A DNA stretch of 64,000 nt from Miscanthus floridulus (GCF_019320115.1 NC_089591.1:19570502-19634501), one strand, 5' to 3'. Shown: positions 1 through 12,500, counted from the first letter of the stretch. Notes: generated from the sequence alone by a model not told the origin. Made by a program: numbers and translations.

Positions 1-240
1 CAATGGATTAGGACTTGCTACAATACTTTCACTCCTCAAAAGTACATAGGTGTTCAATCAAAAATTCTCCAAATTAAAATAAACTGCCTTGTTGCTATCC
101 TAGTTAAGTTAGACTTAGTAACTCACACATGTTTCCTTGAGTTCGATATTCTGGAATACTTCTGGTGAAATACTACATCAATATCCATGAGCTTGCGGAT
201 TAATCTATATGCATCTAAAATATACCAATAGGTACGCAGC
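1..240. other. Unassigned AT-rich sequence
   Basis: No open frame of note on either strand. The composition and the phrase around 185-235 (a run ending in an ATATACCAA-type sequence) resemble the tail of an LTR or of a retrotransposon untranslated region, but no partner copy exists in the window, so I leave it unassigned. Confidence 0.3.
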
Positions 241-810
241 AAGGGTCGATCCCTGCCGTGAGGGAGAGGATGGTGCTCCACAACGTCTTGCGGCTGACGA
301 TGTGCTCCAGCTCCAATTGGAAGGACACCGTCGCATTCTGGATCCCGAAAGGTAGGTCCAGGAAGTAGTACTAGAAGCGCTCAGGTGGTGGGAGCACCTT
401 GTCGGTGGCGATCTGGTGTTGGATGTTGGCCAGCATGTAAAACATCTAGCAGCGGTCCGACACGGTGGGGTTTGGGACTAGACCACACTGGATCTGCTGG
501 GCCAGAACCTCAAGATTTGCTCTCGGGAGGCCCGATAGAGACGGTAGCACTGGGGTCTCGTTGCCTATCAGTGTAGCCTCGTTGAGCGAGTGGAGCTTGT
601 TGTAGCAGTCAACGACATAGGCTAGGCTCCCAAAGTTGAGGACCTAGCCCAGAACGAAGGTGCGGGCCATGAGAAAGAACTCTCTGGGGATGCAGACGCC
701 GACGTCTAGGGTGACGCTGCTTGCTCTAGCGACAAGGTGGGTAGCTTTGGCCACCGTAGAGCAGGAATCACACTTGACATGCCCCCCTTCCTGGCACGCC
801 AGCTATCGTG
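241..810 (-). pseudogene. Unrecognised coding remnant
   Basis: Read on the minus strand from about 810 down to 241, one frame stays coding-like for about 190 codons and is interrupted by a few in-frame TAG codons. Near the start it has a Cys-rich stretch (CQEGGHVKCDSC) and near the end YYFLDLPFGIQNATVSF. The sequence is GC-rich and of ordinary amino-acid composition, so a decayed exon is more likely than chance. I do not recognise the family. It could be a captured host-gene exon or an accessory ORF of the element to its right. The stops are all compatible with CAG to TAG or TGG to TAG changes. Confidence 0.4.
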
Positions 811-2160
811 AGGTCAAAATAGTGGCAAGCATTATTGTTCGTGGTAGTGTCAGAGTGCATGTCTTTAGTGGCTTAGGTGGACTCAAGAACACAAGAATCA
901 TAGAGGGGATGCGATGGTTTATCCTGGTTTAGTCTATTGGTGCCCTACGTCTAGTAGCTAATGATCCTTATACTCAAGAGCACCCAAAATCTATGGGGTT
1001 ACAATAGAGTGTAAAGGAGAAAGAGAGAGATTTGGTAGGGGATCGCTCGGTGCTGATCCAAGGGATGCCTCACCGCTGGTGGTGCCTTCCCCCTCATTAG
1101 AGAGGAGGAATACAATGGGAGCGGTGGAGGAGCTCTCATTGCCCCTCCCTGGGTTGTTCTGCTCTTAGTGCAGAGCATGAGCTGAATGATGAGGACTCGA
1201 ATGATCTACCTGGAATCGTCCTCCCTCTCTTAGGATCCAACATTCCCCTTATATATCAAGGTAGGTCGTATACATGGCGGTTTAGGGGAGTTGAGCCTAT
1301 GGTCTACATGTGCGAGAGTCCAAGAGGGTCTTGCCATGATGTTGTGTGGACCGTGGCAATGTCGTGGAGCCAAAGAAGCTTTGGTCGTTGTCCGACTGCT
1401 CTGTTCTAACATGCTGAGTGTCAGGCTATGTCGGCTTGGACCAGCCTCCACCAGGTGCACCTTCTAGAGGCTTCTTGATGGCAAAGGAGATTGGCTGGAG
1501 GGGCTAATGTGTGGGTCTAGAAGCCCCTGAGCCCCTAAAGCTAGCTGAGGAGTTTGTCTTCTTGCGTCATGCCCCATGCGTGACCCTGTCGAAGTAGTGG
1601 TTGATAGAGCCGTGCCCGCAGGGCAGTGCTAGGGAGCCCCCCGAACCTCAATTGCTTGAGGTGCCCCTTTCATGCCTATGCCTTGGCTAGCACCAAAGGC
1701 CTAGAGGGAGCCAAGGATCGGGGCCAAGCCTCCATCAATCAGGAGCCTGAGGCTTAGGCACTCGCCCGAGCCCCAAGAAGAGACGGCGGGCGTGCTCAAA
1801 CTTCAACTAATTCCTTTGTCCGAGGTTACGCATGAGAGTGACCAATGGGTATATCCCCCGATCCCCTGGGCGATCCTGAAAGGGTCAGTCAGGGGTCTCA
1901 CGATCAAGAACCATTGATCCTGAGACTTAAGATACCCCTATGATGGAATCTCGTTAGCTGGCCTAGCTAAACAGCTAGAGCCTGCATGGCCTAGAACAAC
2001 GCCAACACTTGCTCCTGCATGGAAATGTCGGTTCGGGCCCAACCAATGTCCGGTTGGTCAGGCGCCATGGCCAAAGAGCTGAAGATCGAAAAATTGCCGG
2101 GCTGAGCAAGAATTTCATGCGGCAAGCCTCCTTTTTCCTTTTCTTTCACACCCTTACCAA
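811..2160 (-). repeat. LTR-like GC-rich segment of an unidentified element
   Basis: No coding frame can be supported here. The stretch has the look of a grass Gypsy LTR: a GC-rich block, a minus-strand TATA box at about 1247-1260 (TTGATATATAAGG on the minus strand), and runs of 'gagccc/ggggtc'-type words. No second copy with clear ends is present, so the ends are not defined and the family is not assigned. The interval 2161-2392 to its right is AT-rich and holds nothing I can name. Confidence 0.35.
1247..1260 (-). promoter_or_regulatory. Putative TATA box of LTR-like segment
   Basis: Minus strand reads CTTGATATATAAGGGG. It lies in an LTR-like GC-rich context. It is judged by motif only. Confidence 0.3.
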
Positions 2161-2392
2161 GGTACTAACTCCACCAAAAATAGTAAACCATATTAGTACT
2201 TGAGTTAGCATTTTAACAAAGATTTTCAAGACTTTTATATGCATCTCACCACATCACTAAACGCAATGCATATGCACATGAAACTCACACTGTGGCACTA
2301 GATAAACCTTGCAACTAAAATATTTCCCCTCTTTATAGTACTGCTATCTATCCTAAACTTGATCTAGTTCTTCTCTACTCAACTTACACCAG

Positions 2393-2632
2393 TCAAAGTT
2401 GAGCGTCCTCACCCTGAGGCTGGGCTGCACCTGGCTCCTCTAGGATGGGCTCCTCCACGTGCTGTTCTCCAGCAGGCGGTACCTCCTCCTCGAGGTTGAG
2501 GGCAGCGCAAGCAGTAGCATGTCCTCTCCCACGCCCATGGCCATGACCACAACCTTGGCCAGTGGACATGGGGGATGGAGAGCGATGGTTCAGACATTTT
2601 GAGCAGCGACATGACATCTTTGTTGCAAACAT
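2393..2632 (-). pseudogene. gag: Gag N-terminus of element D (truncated)
   Basis: The 79-codon frame starts with a basic, Ser/Pro-rich segment, then an alternating Gly-Arg/His tract (residues about 25-40) and an acidic Glu/Pro-rich stretch. This is the usual start of Gag in chromovirus-type grass elements, ahead of the capsid domain. The capsid, zinc knuckle and all of pol are missing after 2393. The Gly-His/Gly-Arg tract shows several Cys and His codons where Arg (CGN) is usual in such tracts, which fits C-to-T decay. Identification rests on position (right after the accessory ORF) and composition. Confidence 0.45.
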
Positions 2633-2955
2633 TAGGTTACAAGTTGTTATTAAGTGGTTAGATGATTTGTTAGCAATTCAATTAATAATTTAATTCTAGC
2701 CATACACTCAAACAAAGAAGCAGGAACAACCATAAGAAGCATTAAGATCCAAGCATTCATTACATGAGTTTATTACATGGTGATGTCTCCAGCAGCTACA
2801 CTAGAAACTCATGGGGAATCACACTACACGTAGGTAGGCTCCTAAAGAGGGACATTCTACTCTACTCCTAAAAGTGAGTCATGTCTCATAGCCATGCAGG
2901 GCTCATCATCAACACTATGACTACTACATTATTAGAGCATCACTAGGAAGCTAAC
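2633..2955 (-). other. Spacer between accessory ORF and gag of D
   Basis: AT-richer, no frame. It corresponds in position to the 0.8-kb spacer between accessory ORF and gag in element A. Nothing else is seen. Confidence 0.4.
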
Positions 2956-4151
2956 TCTAACTAGGTGGTGGTGAAGTGCTATCATCCATCGCCTAGAGCT
3001 CTGCATTAGTGCGGTGCATCCTCGAGATGTACTCCTAGGCCTCCTCCAACTGCTCGGTCTTTGGGGCCTCTGGGTAGTCCTCAAAAGGGCATGCCTTTAG
3101 ATTGAGCTTAGTGGGCTCAACCCAGAAGGACTCCTTGTGAGGCCTCTTGCATGACTCAGGGGCTAGGAACTTCTGCATCTCCTTAAACTCCTTGACTCAC
3201 CTCATGACGGCATCAACCCATGCCTAGCTTATCCTGTCTACCCTATCCTTTTAGAATTCCATGTACTTCATGTACTCAATAAGGTGGTGCTAGTTGTGAG
3301 TGGTGTTAATGGTCAACTGAACCACCTCCCTCTCCAACATGTTGCAACGGCCCTCTAGCATCATCTTCCTAAAACATACCTCTTCCCCATATCAATGTGA
3401 TCCCTTAGGCACCTCTTCTTGTACTCGAGGGCATCCTCAAGCTTAAGCACCTTGCATTCTAAGTAGTCGTTGCAGAGCCCAAAGTCTCTAGCCTTGTCTC
3501 TTAGATCTACAATCTCCTCCTTCAGCTTGCTCTCACATGCCTTATAGTAGGCCTCCATGCGGTTGTAGCCCTCATGCTCCACACAGATGGTCTCTTTGAG
3601 TACTTCCTTCTTCTTCTCTTCCTCCAAGAAGGCCTTGTTAGCCTGGAACAACATGTCCCAGTACCGATGGTTCTACGACTTGACCTCCATGATGTACCTG
3701 TCCTGGCAGAGGATGTACTGTCTGGACACCTAAAGGCTAGGGCCCTCCTGGACATAGATAGTGTGCTCAGTAGCCAAGACCTGCCTCCTGGTACTCTGGG
3801 TAAGGTCTAGGCCTCAGGGAAGCAAGTGGTATGGTCCCCTCCTGAGGTGCTCGTAGGCATCACGCATCACGTGATGAAGGGCCAAATGCGAAACAGACTA
3901 AACACAAGCTGCGATGGAGGTCTCCACCTATAGCTCCTAGAAGGCATGCAACTCCGATAGGGTCTCACCTGTAGGAACCCTGAGGTGGATGACGATGTGG
4001 CCCTGTAGTCCATTAGGTCTAGGCTCACCATGATAGACATACTCAACCTACTTGGTAGGGACACCAAGCTCCTCAAGGACGTCGTAGAGCATCTGAGCAA
4101 AACCTCGATAGCTCATACCATCAATGGGAAGCTCAACTATTGGTGCCATCT
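2956..4151 (-). pseudogene. Accessory (pre-gag) coiled-coil ORF of element D
   Basis: The ATG at 4151 opens a frame of about 400 codons (start MAPIVELPIDGMSYRGFAQM) ending near 2956 with a Thr-Ser-Pro-Pro-Pro-Ser tail. The middle (about residues 165-260) is rich in Lys, Glu and Leu and should form a coiled coil. The frame carries about a dozen in-frame TAG codons, one TAA, and one frameshift near 3365, after which coding resumes in the next frame. I know of no named domain. It lies upstream of gag and downstream of the LTR on the genomic strand, the same slot as the accessory ORFs of A (14779-15879) and F (52244-52855), but shares no obvious sequence with them. Function is unknown; a structural or RNA-binding partner of Gag is only a guess. 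Confidence 0.55.
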
Positions 4152-4249
4152 ACAATTTGGTCCATAAAAAGGGAATCAACATACTAGAAAGAGATAAGCC
4201 ATGCATAAAAAGATGCAAGGTCAGTACATATAACCCTACCACTCAGCCC

Positions 4250-6349
4250 TGGGCCACCCAGAGTCCACCAGCATGCTGAGACTGTGAAACATAGTACCGG
4301 GCCTCCAAAGGTCACTACACTATCTTAGGAGGGTGTGGGCCATACCCCTGTACCTTCCTACACTATCCACTTCCAACTTAGTAGTAGTGGCACCGTCCTA
4401 GTTGGTTGGGTAACCGTCCCCCGCCCATTCAGGAGCGAGTGGTGTGTATGTAGTGTCCTATGATCTGGTTCTATCGACATACCAGTCCTTAGGGGGACCG
4501 AACATGATATCTTCTCAACAGGGGATAACCAACACCCCATGCCTCGATGGCACCTCCATCCCGGGGCTTCATCCCACAAAGACACTCCACCCCAGGATCT
4601 CCTCATCTCACATGCACCCGCCATAGGTACCACTCATAGGAGATGCCCAGGTCACCCCCCTGGCAATACTCATCCAACAACTCATCATAAGATCCTTCCT
4701 GATCGACTCAACCCTCACCACACACCCAAAACGCATGCCAAGATCTCTCCGGTTGTTACCACATTACCGGCACCTAGTGCCTTAACCACTCACATATAAT
4801 CCTCCACCAAGCATCACATCACACATATAATGCGTAGTAGATGCAGTAGCAAGAAAGTAAGTGAGCATCTAACCTAATAGCAGGTGTGTATGGGGTATAG
4901 GTTGCGACAAGGTAATGGCTCACAAGCAATTCTACCATGCAACCTATCATAGATTCATTTGCATAAAAGTAAAGCACCAGCATCTACATTGTAGCATGTC
5001 TAATAGGATTCTATGAGGTTGGGTGGGATGTGGCACCTAACAGGTCATCTCCAAGCTCCTCAGTGTAGTTGGGGTCATGCTCCTCAGTCCGTGGCTCCTC
5101 CATGTCTGTCAAACGAGACATATATCCACGATAAGCGACTCCTATAGATGATCACAAAGAAGCAACATAAATCCAAAAGATCCAAATGCACTCAAACACA
5201 AGCCTATGATGTAGATCTCATTTTTAGAAAAATTTGGGCATTAGTTTCATATTTTTCTGAGGTCTTATGAATTTTCTAAGTTTAAATTATTTTCTAAAAA
5301 AGAAAAATAAGAATTTTGAACAGTGAAGGACACATGTCAGCATGTGATTGGACATGGGAAATGCGCTCACTGGTAGGTGGGACCCATGGTCAATAGTGAC
5401 TAACAGGTGGGGTTAGGTCAATGGTCAGCGTTGACCGGTCAATGGTCAACAATCAACGTTGATTGGGCTTGACTGGCCTAATGGGCTGGGTTGGGCCTGT
5501 TTGCATGCACGGCTCATGGTGGACTGAGCAGCGTGGGTCTATGGACCTCAGACTCAGTTCACGGTGGACCGCATCCACTCCTCTCTCTTCTCCCTTCGGC
5601 TCACGGTGAACCGGGCGCAGGCAAGTTTGGGCAAAGGGGCGCGGCTGCCTCCCCCTCTCCTCTGTTAGTTGCAGCGGTGCCCTTCGCTGATGGCGAGATC
5701 GCTCGACAACATGATACAATGACCTAGCGGGGTGGCTAAGGGGCTCTATGGCTTTGTAGGGTCACGGTGAGTTCATTGGCGGGCTAAAAATGACACTTTG
5801 TCCACCGATGAAGTCCGGGAGCGGCACACGGTGGCTCGCAGCGGCGTGGGGTCGGCGGCGAGGTGCTCTAGGTGATGGTAAGGCTCTAGGGAAAGCTCCA
5901 TTAGCTTCCCCATGCTATGGAGGTCACGGCTAGGGCTCCAAGAGCGGCACTAAGGGCTCCGATAGGGCTAGCCATGGTAGTGGCGTCGTGGCGGCGACGG
6001 CGCACTATGGCAAGGTATCTACGGCCTCAATTGAAGCCAATGGTGGCTCCTTTTCTCCGATTGGGCCACGGGGAAGGCAAAGGACTCATGGTGGTGACCT
6101 AGAGGCGCAGTGGAGTCCACACCATAGCGAGGTGCGTGGTGGAGCTCTGGCAAGGTTTCAGCTACGGCGAAACAAGGCAAGGCAAGGGCTTTTCGTCCAA
6201 CTAGCTACATGGTAGGGTGCACGGGGTGACAACGAACCTCATCAGCCCCTCCTCACATCATGAGGAAGCTAGGATCGGTGAGAACGCGGTGGTGGCATGG
6301 GAGGCACGTAGCTCCGAGGGTCTCCTTCCCCTTCTACCTAGTGCACATC
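4250..6349 (-). repeat. 5' LTR of element D, left (R-U5) piece
   Basis: No protein-coding frame is supported; the short frames here are chance openings in GC-rich DNA. The stretch runs from an AT-rich part (5200-5300) into GC-rich DNA (5450-6349) that continues, once A and B are removed, into 19261-19580 and 35368-36658. The left limit is uncertain: no primer binding site is visible between the LTR and the ORF starting at 4151, so the boundary near 4250 is approximate. Confidence 0.4.
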
Positions 6350-6354
6350 ATGTC
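6350..6354. repeat. Target-site duplication of element A (left)
   Basis: ATGTC here and GTGTC at 19256-19260 match at 4 of 5 bases, directly abutting the LTR ends. Confidence 0.65.
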
Positions 6355-9300
6355 AGTCGCACCCAATTTTGCAAAACAAAACCAAGTGCTCATATATGTT
6401 CGCCCAGGATGTCCAAACACACATATAATCTCAAATTGCAATAATATCCAAGTGAAGTACTTTATTACATCTCATATCTCATCACATAGTTATCACAAAT
6501 CTTGCTCACCGGCAACATTATTACATAGAGTAGAGAACTAAGCCCAAAACACAATGGGGACTCCAACTAGGGGACATCACCCTAGTGATCTTGGACATCT
6601 TCTGGAAACTCTTCATAGACATTATCTGTTACCCATCCAGGATTTTCATTGAATGTAAAACAAGTGTAAGCGCATCATGCTTAGCAAGTATAACAAAGGG
6701 ATCTATGAGGCTCAATGGCTAGACATGGTTTGACTACGGTTAGCAATTTTAGTTGGTCAAGTTTTAGCATCCTGAATCACTACTTTAGTGAATAAGCCCA
6801 ACCCAAGTGGTGATAATGAATAATCAAGATTATGTCAATTCCCAACCAACCATAGTAACCACTAGTCATGAAGGATCAGACCGCTCATATCTGTGAACAC
6901 GGCTGTTATAACAGGTTAAATATTTCTATAGAAATTGTACAACTTTATCCACCGAGCCGTGATTCCCAATGTAGAGGTTTGCAAAGCCCACATCATCTCT
7001 ACCTAGGAAGTGTAGTAGGGTTGCACTATGTAACCCTTTGCTAGTCGCACTAATAGGTCGTAGCAACTAAGGTTTCAGCCATCTAGCCATATGTGGCCCT
7101 CCTCTAGGTGTGGCACTCATGGTTGTGGCATGGTACACATCCTAGTAGGAAAAGAAACATACCAACTAGTGCCCCCTGTTGCTCTTACGGAAAGCTACAG
7201 ATGAGCTAGTACAATCTAGTTAATTGGTTAAAGTCAGAGCCATTTGACACTCGGGCAATCTGGTTAATTGGTTAAAGTCAGAGCCATTTGACACTTAGGG
7301 TTGTACAAAACCTCCTAGGTGGCCGCTTTAGGATTAAGTCCTTATGGAGAGGCACTAGAGCACTCAACCCAGTACTCTAGCCCCCCCCAATTGTTGCTAA
7401 AAAGCTCCATTTTAACACATTGCATAATACCTTTAGTCATGTTTAACAATTATTTTATGTTGAGCGCTGTAGCATCTATCCAAAATGCATCCCAAACCAT
7501 AGTTATCAAGGATATGTGGTGCAAATAGAAATCCAGGTAAAGTCCTTAAAGGTAATTCAAATTTAAACTCATGCATGTATATGAATTATAGAGTTCATGG
7601 GTACAAGGGGCCTTTGCTACACTTGCCTTCTTCAAAGTTTCCTTCCTAGTACTGCTGGTCACCCAACTGCTCCTCAACAAACTCAACTTGTTAACCCTCT
7701 ATAAGTGATCCAATCCACCAATCAAGCATCCAATCCAATCATTACATGCATACAAATAGGCTTCTATTAGAACAGTACACCAAACAATAGAAACAGATAC
7801 TGAAAAGCTTATAGAACTAATCTACGTACTGCTACGAACACATGAGCGAAAGAATCACTCTAATCAGACTTAAAACGCAAAAGTTATGCATGAAATAAGG
7901 TTTCAATGGCATTTTTGTAAATAAAACGAACTAGATTTGAATTAAAACTGAACTTTAACGTGTTCTGGATGGCGCACACTATTATTCAAAAGTATAGGGG
8001 CTAAAACAGATAAATATAGGACTAAAAAGAAATGATTTTGAACTAATGTTGGACTGCGGGTTGATTCCTTGAAAACTGGGGGACTAAATTGCAAAATGTT
8101 CTTGGCTGACCATGGTTTGACCGTGTTGCCACTGACTGGGCTCCACGTAGTGTGCGTGGATTGGCTCGGTGCAGCAGGTGCACGTGGATGCGCTGATGTG
8201 GGCGCCGTGCACCGCGTCTATGGTCCACGGTGGACCTGTTATGACCCCGAAGGGGTACGCTCTAATCAGAGCCGTCCACTTGTGATCTAATAGCACGGAA
8301 GAATGGGAGGGGCTCCCCTCATTGGCATGCAGTGCCAGCATGGTGGAGCCATGGTTGCCGATGGCCCTAGCTCATCGGGATCACTAGTACGGCAATTTCG
8401 GCCACCTCAGACCCAACCAGACACACCTAAATGCAGCGAGCGGCCTTGCAAATCCAATGGAGTACGAAAAGGGCACAGAGAAACATGTTGGGACGATGGC
8501 CCCATGGTAGCACCATGAACGGCATGATCTAGAGCTCATTGGTACGGTGCTCTAGAGCACAAAATGCAAAATGCAGGGGATGGGGAGCACGTGGGGTATA
8601 CCGTGAACGCGTTGAAGGGGTTCTCACCGTCTAGGAGGGCTCCAATGCAACCGGTGATGCGCGGCGGCAGACTGTGAAGAGGATAACCACCGGTGAGCAC
8701 CAAACAGTAAAATCTATGACCAAAGTGAGGGGAAGAGGGGACCTACTATTACAACAGGGTTTGGCGGAGCTCCTGGGTGCATCCCCATTGGCAACCGAGC
8801 TCTGGAGCAGCGAGCTTGCGGGAGGGGAGTATGAGCACAGAGTCGCAAAATGAAAGGGAGAGAGGGGGGCTTGGCCACAGGATTTATAAGCAAGTGGGGG
8901 CATGGCAGAAGGGGAAATAGGTGTGGTGGAGCTATGGAATCAATGGAATTTGAATGCTTGCCCTGGCTAGCTTTGGGGCTCGGCGGGCAAGCGGCCATGG
9001 ATGGCAAGCGCCATCACCAGAATGGCAAAGAAGGAAGGGGAAGGAAGCGGCTGACATGCGAGTCTCGTGATGCAATGAGAGGAGAGGGGAATCGGTGGTG
9101 TGCAGGTGTGGGCGCGGAGTGCGCCTTTGCCTATGCCGAACAGAGTGCCAAGCCAGTCCGCGGTGCGCACGTGCGGTGAAGAGCAGGTGCACGGGAGTGG
9201 GCTGCCGAACAGGCCACGCTTTTCGAGCCATACATGCAAGATAGGGGGAGGGAAGGAAGGTGCACGGGGCTAGGCCGTCAATGTCCTAGGGCCAGAATGG

Positions 9301-9578
9301 GGTGTGGGTAAAGAAAAGAAAAGAGAAACTTTTCATTTTCTGGTTTTTACAAACTTGCTCCAAGTTCAAACTAGATTTGAATTCAAAGCCACTCAACTCT
9401 AACCCTACACTCAGACAAAAACCAAATGCCTCGGCATGAATGCAGCAATCATGTTACTAAATCTTATAGTAAATTTTAATTAGCCAAAAATTATTATTTA
9501 ACCTAGTTTAAAATGCATAAAATTAATTAAATGCTCAAATTTAATTACTAAATTATAATAAATTTTTAGGGTGTTACA
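6355..9578 (-). repeat. 3' LTR of element A
   Basis: 3224 bp, direct copy of 16063-19255. On the minus strand it starts TGTAACACCCTAAAAATTT and ends GGGTGCGACT; the last base of the expected CA end is changed. Minus-strand TATA box at 8881-8890. It contains a short local duplication at about 7214-7294 (a phrase with 'gttaaagtcagagccatttgacac' in two copies) that is single in the 5' LTR. Confidence 0.9.
8881..8890 (-). promoter_or_regulatory. TATA box in 3' LTR of A
   Basis: Minus strand reads CTTATAAATC in a GC-rich surrounding. The matching site in the 5' LTR (near 18557-18566) reads differently and has lost the TATA core. Confidence 0.5.
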
Positions 9579-9579
9579 A

Positions 9580-9594
9580 ACCTACACCCTTAAG
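9580..9594 (-). other. Polypurine tract of element A
   Basis: Minus strand reads CTTAAGGGTGTAGGTT immediately before the 3' LTR start TGTAACACCC. This is the expected site for plus-strand DNA priming; the tract is interrupted by pyrimidines and probably decayed. Confidence 0.5.
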
Positions 9595-9887
9595 ATGAAT
9601 CTCGTCCCTGAGATTTAGATGATTTGTAAAGATTAGGATAGTCAGATTTCATATCACCCTCTCTTTCCGATGTTGCCTCATCTACAGAAAGCTTACACAT
9701 TCTTATAATCCTGCTCTTTGTGATCCTCTCAGCTATTTCCAAAATTCTCACTGGATATTCTTTGTATGAAAGATCCTCCTAGATATCCAGTTCATCCAAA
9801 GGTAACTGTTCCTCAGGTACCGTCAAACATTTCTTGAGCTGTGAATACATGGAAAACATCATGAACACCTGAGAGCTGTTCTGGTAA
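9590..9887 (-). pseudogene. Integrase tail and chromodomain-like module of A
   Basis: After the integrase frame ends at 9888, the minus-strand reading continues (with stops and shifts) through a VFHV-type segment and then an open stretch EDLSYKEYPVRILEIAERI followed by a RMCK motif and DEATSERE, ending at a TAA at 9590-9592. This matches the chromodomain-type tail of chromovirus integrases, which steers integration to marked chromatin. Between RMCK and DEAT the usual Trp-containing segment of about eight residues is missing, so the module is shortened. The call is from the remembered motif order, not an alignment. Confidence 0.65.
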
Positions 9888-10800
9888 TTATAGCTGGTAA
9901 GCAACTTCTCCTCTCCTATTGATGATCTTGAAGGGTCCCACATACCTGGGTGACAACTTTCCCTTAGTATGAAACCTCTTAACTCCTCTCACAGTTGAAA
10001 CTTTGAGATAAACAAAATCACCAATCTCAAACACCAAATCCCTTCTTCTCGTGTCAGCATAGCTCTTCTGTCGAGACTGTGCGACCTTCAATTTTGCCTT
10101 ATTGTTTGTACCTATTTTTCTGCCTGTTGCAAAACTTCTGGTCCAAAGACTTGACTTTCCCCCGTTTGATTCCAAAACAGTGGTGTCCTGCACTTTCTTA
10201 CCATACAACACTTCAAATGGTGCCATCTTAAGACTTTTCTGGTAGCTATTATTATAAGAGAATTTAGCATAGGGCAAACTCTTATCCCAACTTGTCCCGT
10301 ACTATAAAGCACAAGCTCTCAACATATCCTCTAAAATCTGATTTGTTCTCTCAGTCTGCCCATCTATCTAAGGATGATAAGCTGAGCTAAAGTTCAACTT
10401 CGTGTCCATGGACTCATGTAACTTCTACCAAAAATGAGATGTGAACTGTGTACCCCTATCTAAAACAATCTTCTTTGGTACTCCATGTAAACATACAATC
10501 CTTTCCATGTATAGCTCTGCCAACTTCACACTAGAGTAAGTAGTCTTGACAGGAATGAAATGTGCTACTTTTGTCAGACGGTCTACAATTACCAAGATAG
10601 AGTCATATCCCCTCTATGTATGGGGTAATCCCACTATGAAATCCATTCCAACTTCTTCCCATTTCCACTCGGGTATCTTCATAGGTTGAAGTAACCTGCT
10701 AGCCTCTGATGCTCTACCTTTACTCTTTGGCATGTATCACATATGGCCACATATTCAACTACAGTCTCTCTTTAGTCTATACCAGCAATATCTCTCTCTA
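9888..10800 (-). pseudogene. pol: Integrase of element A
   Basis: The 3' half is an open frame (10277-9888) beginning MPYAKFSYNNSYQKSLKMAP, the GPY-type region with YVGPFKI near its end. The upstream part (10800-10278) encodes the catalytic core but is shifted and stopped several times; the strings for the AHF and QLH-type segments are seen in broken frames on the minus strand. It belongs to the same polyprotein as RT and RNase H. It is inactive as it stands. Confidence 0.75.
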
Positions 10801-11550
10801 AGATCAAGATACATTTTAGTACTCCTCGGGTGTATAGAATAGGCCGAAGTCATGAGCTTCCCTCAAAATAGACTCTCTAATAGACTTCACTTCTGGCACA
10901 CAAATCCTTTTACCAAACCATATTATTCCTTGATCATCCATGTGGAAACCTAGGGCTTTACCGATCACTATACGCTCAGCAATATCTTTGATTTTCTCAT
11001 CATTCAACTGTCCCTTATGAATCTCTCGTTCTAAAGTAGGTTCTACCTCTAACTCCATAGTGTTAGCCACAATACCCAAATTCAGGTGTTCGAACTCCTC
11101 ACACAACTCTCTAGGTAATTGAGTTGCATAGGCCATGTTAACATAACTCTTCCTACTCAAAGCATCTGCTACAATGTTAGCTTTTCTCGGATGATAGTGT
11201 ATTTCCAAGTCGTAATCCTTGATCAACTCTAGCCACCTACGCTGCCTCAAATTCAGATCTGACTGATTGAATATATACTTCAAACTCTTGTGATCGGTAT
11301 AAATCTCACACTTATGACCTAATCAGGTAATGCCTCCAAATCTTGAGAGCATGTACCACAGCTGCTAACTCTAGATCATGAGTCAGATAATTTAACTCAT
11401 GTTTTCTAGTTGTCTAGATGCGTAGGCAACAACTCTACCCTCTTGCATAAGAACACTAGCCTAGACCTTGTCGTGAGGCTTCATAATAGATAGAGAAGCT
11501 TTTGGTAAGATCAGGTAAGACAAGCACTGGGGTAGAAGTCAGTCTCTTTT
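10801..11550 (-). pseudogene. pol: RNase H and integrase zinc-finger region of element A
   Basis: An open frame at 11283-10816 begins [20 protein letters not shown], the C-terminal part of Ty3/Gypsy RNase H ([14 protein letters not shown] motif, then [20 protein letters not shown] with the conserved Asp), followed by the linker to integrase ending [14 protein letters not shown], where the first His of the zinc finger lies. The first half of RNase H (11550-11284) is in other frames with TAG codons (YASRQLE recognisable). Confidence 0.75.
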
Positions 11551-12500
11551 TCAACTCCTCAAAACTAGCCTGACATTGCTTAGACCATACAAATTTGGCA
11601 TTCTTTCTCTAACAGGGCTAGTCATAGGTTTGGCTAACTTAGAGAATCCCTCAATGAATCTCCTATAGTACCCAGCCATACCAACGAAACTCCGAATCTC
11701 ACTAACATCCTGAGGTGGCTTCCAACTCAACACATCTCTAACCTTCTTAGGATCTACTGCTACTCCTCCATTAGAGATTATGTGGCCAAGGAAAGATACT
11801 TCTTTTAGCCTAGAACTCACATTTGCTAAACTTAGCATAGAGCTAATGTTCTCTAAGCTTTTGCAATACTAGCCTCAAATGTTCCTCATGTTCTTCTTCA
11901 TTCTTAGAGTAGACTAATATATCATCAATAAACACAATGACAAACTTATCAAGATACTCCATGAATACTTTGTTCATCAAATACATGAAGTAAGCAGGTG
12001 CATTTGTCAGACCAAAAGACATGACTGTGAACTCATATAATCCATATCGGGTCACAAAAGTGGTTTTGGGAATGTCAGAATGTCTTATTCTCAACTGATG
12101 GTATCCAGATCGGAGGTCGATCTTGGAAAATACACAAGCTCCTTTCAACTAGTCAAACAGGTCATCGATTCTAGGTAGTGGATACTTGTTCTTAATTGTG
12201 ACCTCATTAAGTGATCTGTAATCTATGCACATTCTTTGTGTACCATCTTTCTTCTCTACAAACAACACTGGTGCTCCCTAAGGTGAAGAACTAGGTTGGA
12301 CATAACCCTTATCTAGCAGTTCCCTTATTTGTTTCTTAAGTTCTGCTAATTCATTCACTCCCATTCTATAGGGTCTCTTAGCTATGGGTGCAGTTCTAGG
12401 TAAAAGTTCAATTATAAACTCAATATCTCGTTCAGGTGGCATACCTGGTAACTCATCAGGGAAGACATATGGATACTCATTTACTATCTGTATATCCTCT
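11551..12500 (-). pseudogene. pol: Reverse transcriptase of element A
   Basis: From about 12500 the minus strand reads a Gypsy RT: the start PDELPGMPPERDIEF, then [41 protein letters not shown], the catalytic box [10 protein letters not shown] (both Asp present), then SFLGHIISNGG and GYYRRFI in a second frame from 11838. Stops separate 12148-11843 and 11838-11551, and a frameshift follows the KPMT motif near 11610. The catalytic residues are intact although the gene is broken. Confidence 0.85.

Noticed and set aside
8069..9239. Overlapping open frames in the 3' LTR of A and their counterparts at 17624-18963
   Set aside because: Present in both LTR copies but differing by frame-breaking indels; they follow GC content and show no conserved motif.
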